Shown here: positions 62,839-64,000 of the stretch, in pieces
How the letters are laid out: each line of letters opens with the position of its first letter
How positions within the stretch are numbered: position 1 is the first letter of the stretch
NCBI RefSeq assembly: GCF_026672275.1
Contig: NZ_JANQCD010000005.1
Coordinates: 102,462-166,461, forward strand
DNA from: Marinifilum sp. D737
GTDB taxonomy: Bacteria; Bacteroidota; Bacteroidia; Bacteroidales; Marinifilaceae
Length of the DNA: 64,000 nucleotides
Direction: 5' to 3'
Made by a program: the position numbers and the translations under genes
Notes under the pieces: model-generated
The model's database searches: none
What the model saw: the letters and a program-made list of their open reading frames with translations, nothing else
Told to the model about the DNA's origin: nothing

Positions 62839-63639
62839 TTAAGCTTCCCTGTAATTTGTACTGTCGAAAATTTTGTTGGCATTGGCAGCTATAAAGCCAG
62901 AGAATAGTTCTCCAGTATCATCAGGATAACGAATAGCAAACTCATAAAAGCATGCAGGAATATCATAAACACCTTCCTCAAATTCTACCTTAATAATATC
63001 CGATAGGGTTGAAGATTGTTGCAGGTAAACCTCAGGAGAGCCTTTAATTTCACCTCCAGATGTATTCATTGGATATCCATTATCTTTTAAAAACTGATTT
63101 ACCTTTTCTATTGTATCAAACTTTTTCAAAGCATTAATGCTAACAGTAAAATGATTTACAGTGAATCCATGTACATATAGCCAGGCTCCATATTCCGATT
63201 CTTCTCTTAGCCTTTGGTAGGTTTCATATGAAGGTTTGCTCCAAACACTACCTTTAAATATAAGATCAGGATCTGAATAGTAAGCATTGCCTATGGAATT
63301 AAGTCTATTTTTAATAATTTTTTGAAACTCTTCTGAAAACTCAGATAGAATCAACTCAGATATAAAAACTCTTGGAGCTTTTTCGCTTGGATGTTCCAGG
63401 TGAACCGCATTTAGGTGCTTGTCTTCGAATTTATATTCGCCAACATATTCGTATCCAGCTTTCAAGAATTTCTTGGCTAAAACTTGTATGTTCATTCTTG
63501 GATCATCAAAAGTACGAAATGCTACATGATCGTTGATGACTAATTCTCCTTCATTCGAGAAAAGATCATGAATGGCTTGTGCAGAAGGATTTTTTGTTGT
63601 GTATCCTTTCCAAAGATCATTAAAAAGTTGTTGTTGCAT
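62839..63639 (-). CDS. DUF1338 protein, 2-oxoadipate dioxygenase/decarboxylase (HglS)-like
   Basis: The 266-residue protein matches DUF1338: INDHVAFRTFDD with the HVAFRT metal-ligand motif, EYVGEYKFEDKHLNAVHLEHP, VHGFTVNHFTVSI and CFYEFAIRY with the likely metal Glu. Characterised relatives (HglS of Pseudomonas, YdcJ in E. coli) are VOC-fold Fe enzymes that turn 2-oxoadipate into D-2-hydroxyglutarate in lysine breakdown. This protein is shorter than those enzymes (about 460 residues), as is common in Bacteroidota, so the substrate may differ. Confidence 0.85.
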   Translation of the reverse strand: MQQQLFNDLWKGYTTKNPSAQAIHDLFSNEGELVINDHVAFRTFDDPRMNIQVLAKKFLKAGYEYVGEYKFEDKHLNAVHLEHPSEKAPRVFISELILSEFSEEFQKIIKNRLNSIGNAYYSDPDLIFKGSVWSKPSYETYQRLREESEYGAWLYVHGFTVNHFTVSINALKKFDTIEKVNQFLKDNGYPMNTSGGEIKGSPEVYLQQSSTLSDIIKVEFEEGVYDIPACFYEFAIRYPDDTGELFSGFIAANANKIFDSTNYREA

Positions 63640-63904
63640 AAGTGTGATTTTTATTTTGACTTAATTAAGATACGAATAAAAATCGACGCCTAACAAGATT
63701 TTTAAGAGCAATAAAAACTTTCATGATGAAATGCGAACCACCAACAGAAATGAAAGTTTTCGTATCCGATAGCTATTGGGAGTGTAATTTTGTTATTGTG
63801 CGAATATAGAATTAAAACCATGCGCCAGTACATCATTGTATTGTCCATTGAATTTCACAATTTTTCTACCTTTCCACAATTCAAACTTTTCAAGACTTTC
63901 AGAA

Positions 63905-63937
63905 TAAAGCCTCCGACTCAAAAGAATCGAAGGCTTC
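63905..63937 (-). terminator. Terminator downstream of the tRNA-like end
   Basis: On the minus strand GAAGCCTTCGATTC pairs with GAGTCGGAGGCTTT with two G-T type pairs and ends in TTATTCT. It lies 10 nt after the tRNA-like 3' end. Confidence 0.65.
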
Positions 63938-63947
63938 ATTTTTTCAG

Positions 63948-64000
63948 CGGTCCGGACGAGACTCGAACTCGTCCCGATTCTCGGGATGACTGGCATGTAT
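63948..64000 (-). tRNA. tRNA-Asp-like 3' end, cut by the window edge and atypical
   Basis: On the minus strand the sequence ends with T-stem ACGAG, T-loop TTCGAGT, T-stem CTCGT, acceptor strand CCGGACC and discriminator G, as in tRNA-Asp. The start of the visible part, ATACATGCC, also matches tRNA-Asp from the D-arm to the anticodon stem, to my recollection. Between them lies AGTCATCCCGAGAATCGGG, which contains a CCCGA/TCGGG hairpin and does not fold as a normal anticodon arm. It may be a pseudo-tRNA, an integration scar or a variant tRNA. The 5' half is outside the window. Confidence 0.45.

Noticed and set aside
63793..63996. 67-codon minus-strand frame near the window end
   Set aside because: It runs through the tRNA-like end and its terminator and shows no protein family.

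Overview
The window looks like chromosomal DNA from a low-GC marine member of the Bacteroidota, probably Bacteroidales/Marinilabiliales. The assignment rests on SusC/SusD pairs, a T9SS sorting tail, SusE/F-type lipoproteins, a Crp/Fnr family with short HTH tails, AT-rich intergenic DNA and TAnnTTTG-type promoter boxes. It is inference from gene content; no marker gene for taxonomy is present.

Layout. 1-4.4 kb: a truncated Cache/PAS histidine kinase, a C69 dipeptidase and a CvfB-like S1 protein, all on the minus strand, with a perfect 9 x 7 bp tandem repeat upstream of the dipeptidase. 5-8.5 kb: a 1153-residue tandem fusion of two carboxyltransferase (PycB/OadA-type) units without a biotin domain. 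8.8-15.1 kb: a MacB/FtsX-type ABC permease and ATPase, divergent from an NtrC-type regulator and its NtrY-like kinase. 15.2-17.2 kb: a small HU-like pseudogene with two in-frame TAG codons, then a secreted protein with three repeats that each carry an EF-hand-like loop.

17.3-42.0 kb is a complete starch/maltodextrin utilisation locus. On the minus strand: SusC, SusD, two SusE/F-type lipoproteins and a multi-domain T9SS-secreted GH13 amylase. Divergently: a LacI-family regulator, then a seven-gene operon for an MFS maltose transporter, beta-phosphoglucomutase, GH65 phosphorylase, a SusA-like GH13, GH31, and two GH13 lipoproteins. Starch would be bound and cut at the surface, imported by SusCD, trimmed in the periplasm, moved inward by the MFS protein, and split phosphorolytically to glucose and beta-glucose-1-phosphate, which PgmB converts to glucose-6-phosphate. 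CAAACGTTTG-like sites sit 60-90 bp upstream of putative promoter boxes on both sides of the regulator.

42.4-53.1 kb holds two separate Crp/Fnr-type genes. Each is followed 6-7 nt later by a TAACAATTGTYA palindrome at exactly the same distance from a -7-like box that serves the next gene (a ferredoxin/cytochrome-b-like pair, and an outer membrane protein). Between them are a LytS/LytTR two-component pair, a DUF5916 outer membrane protein, an esterase and a second SusA-like GH13.

53-64 kb is ordinary accessory and housekeeping content: slipin, NTF2-like protein, AraC regulator, DHFR-like reductase, VanZ-like protein, small membrane proteins, pirin, DMT-type protein, M1 aminopeptidase and a DUF1338 enzyme. 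The window ends in a tRNA-Asp-like 3' end with an odd anticodon region.
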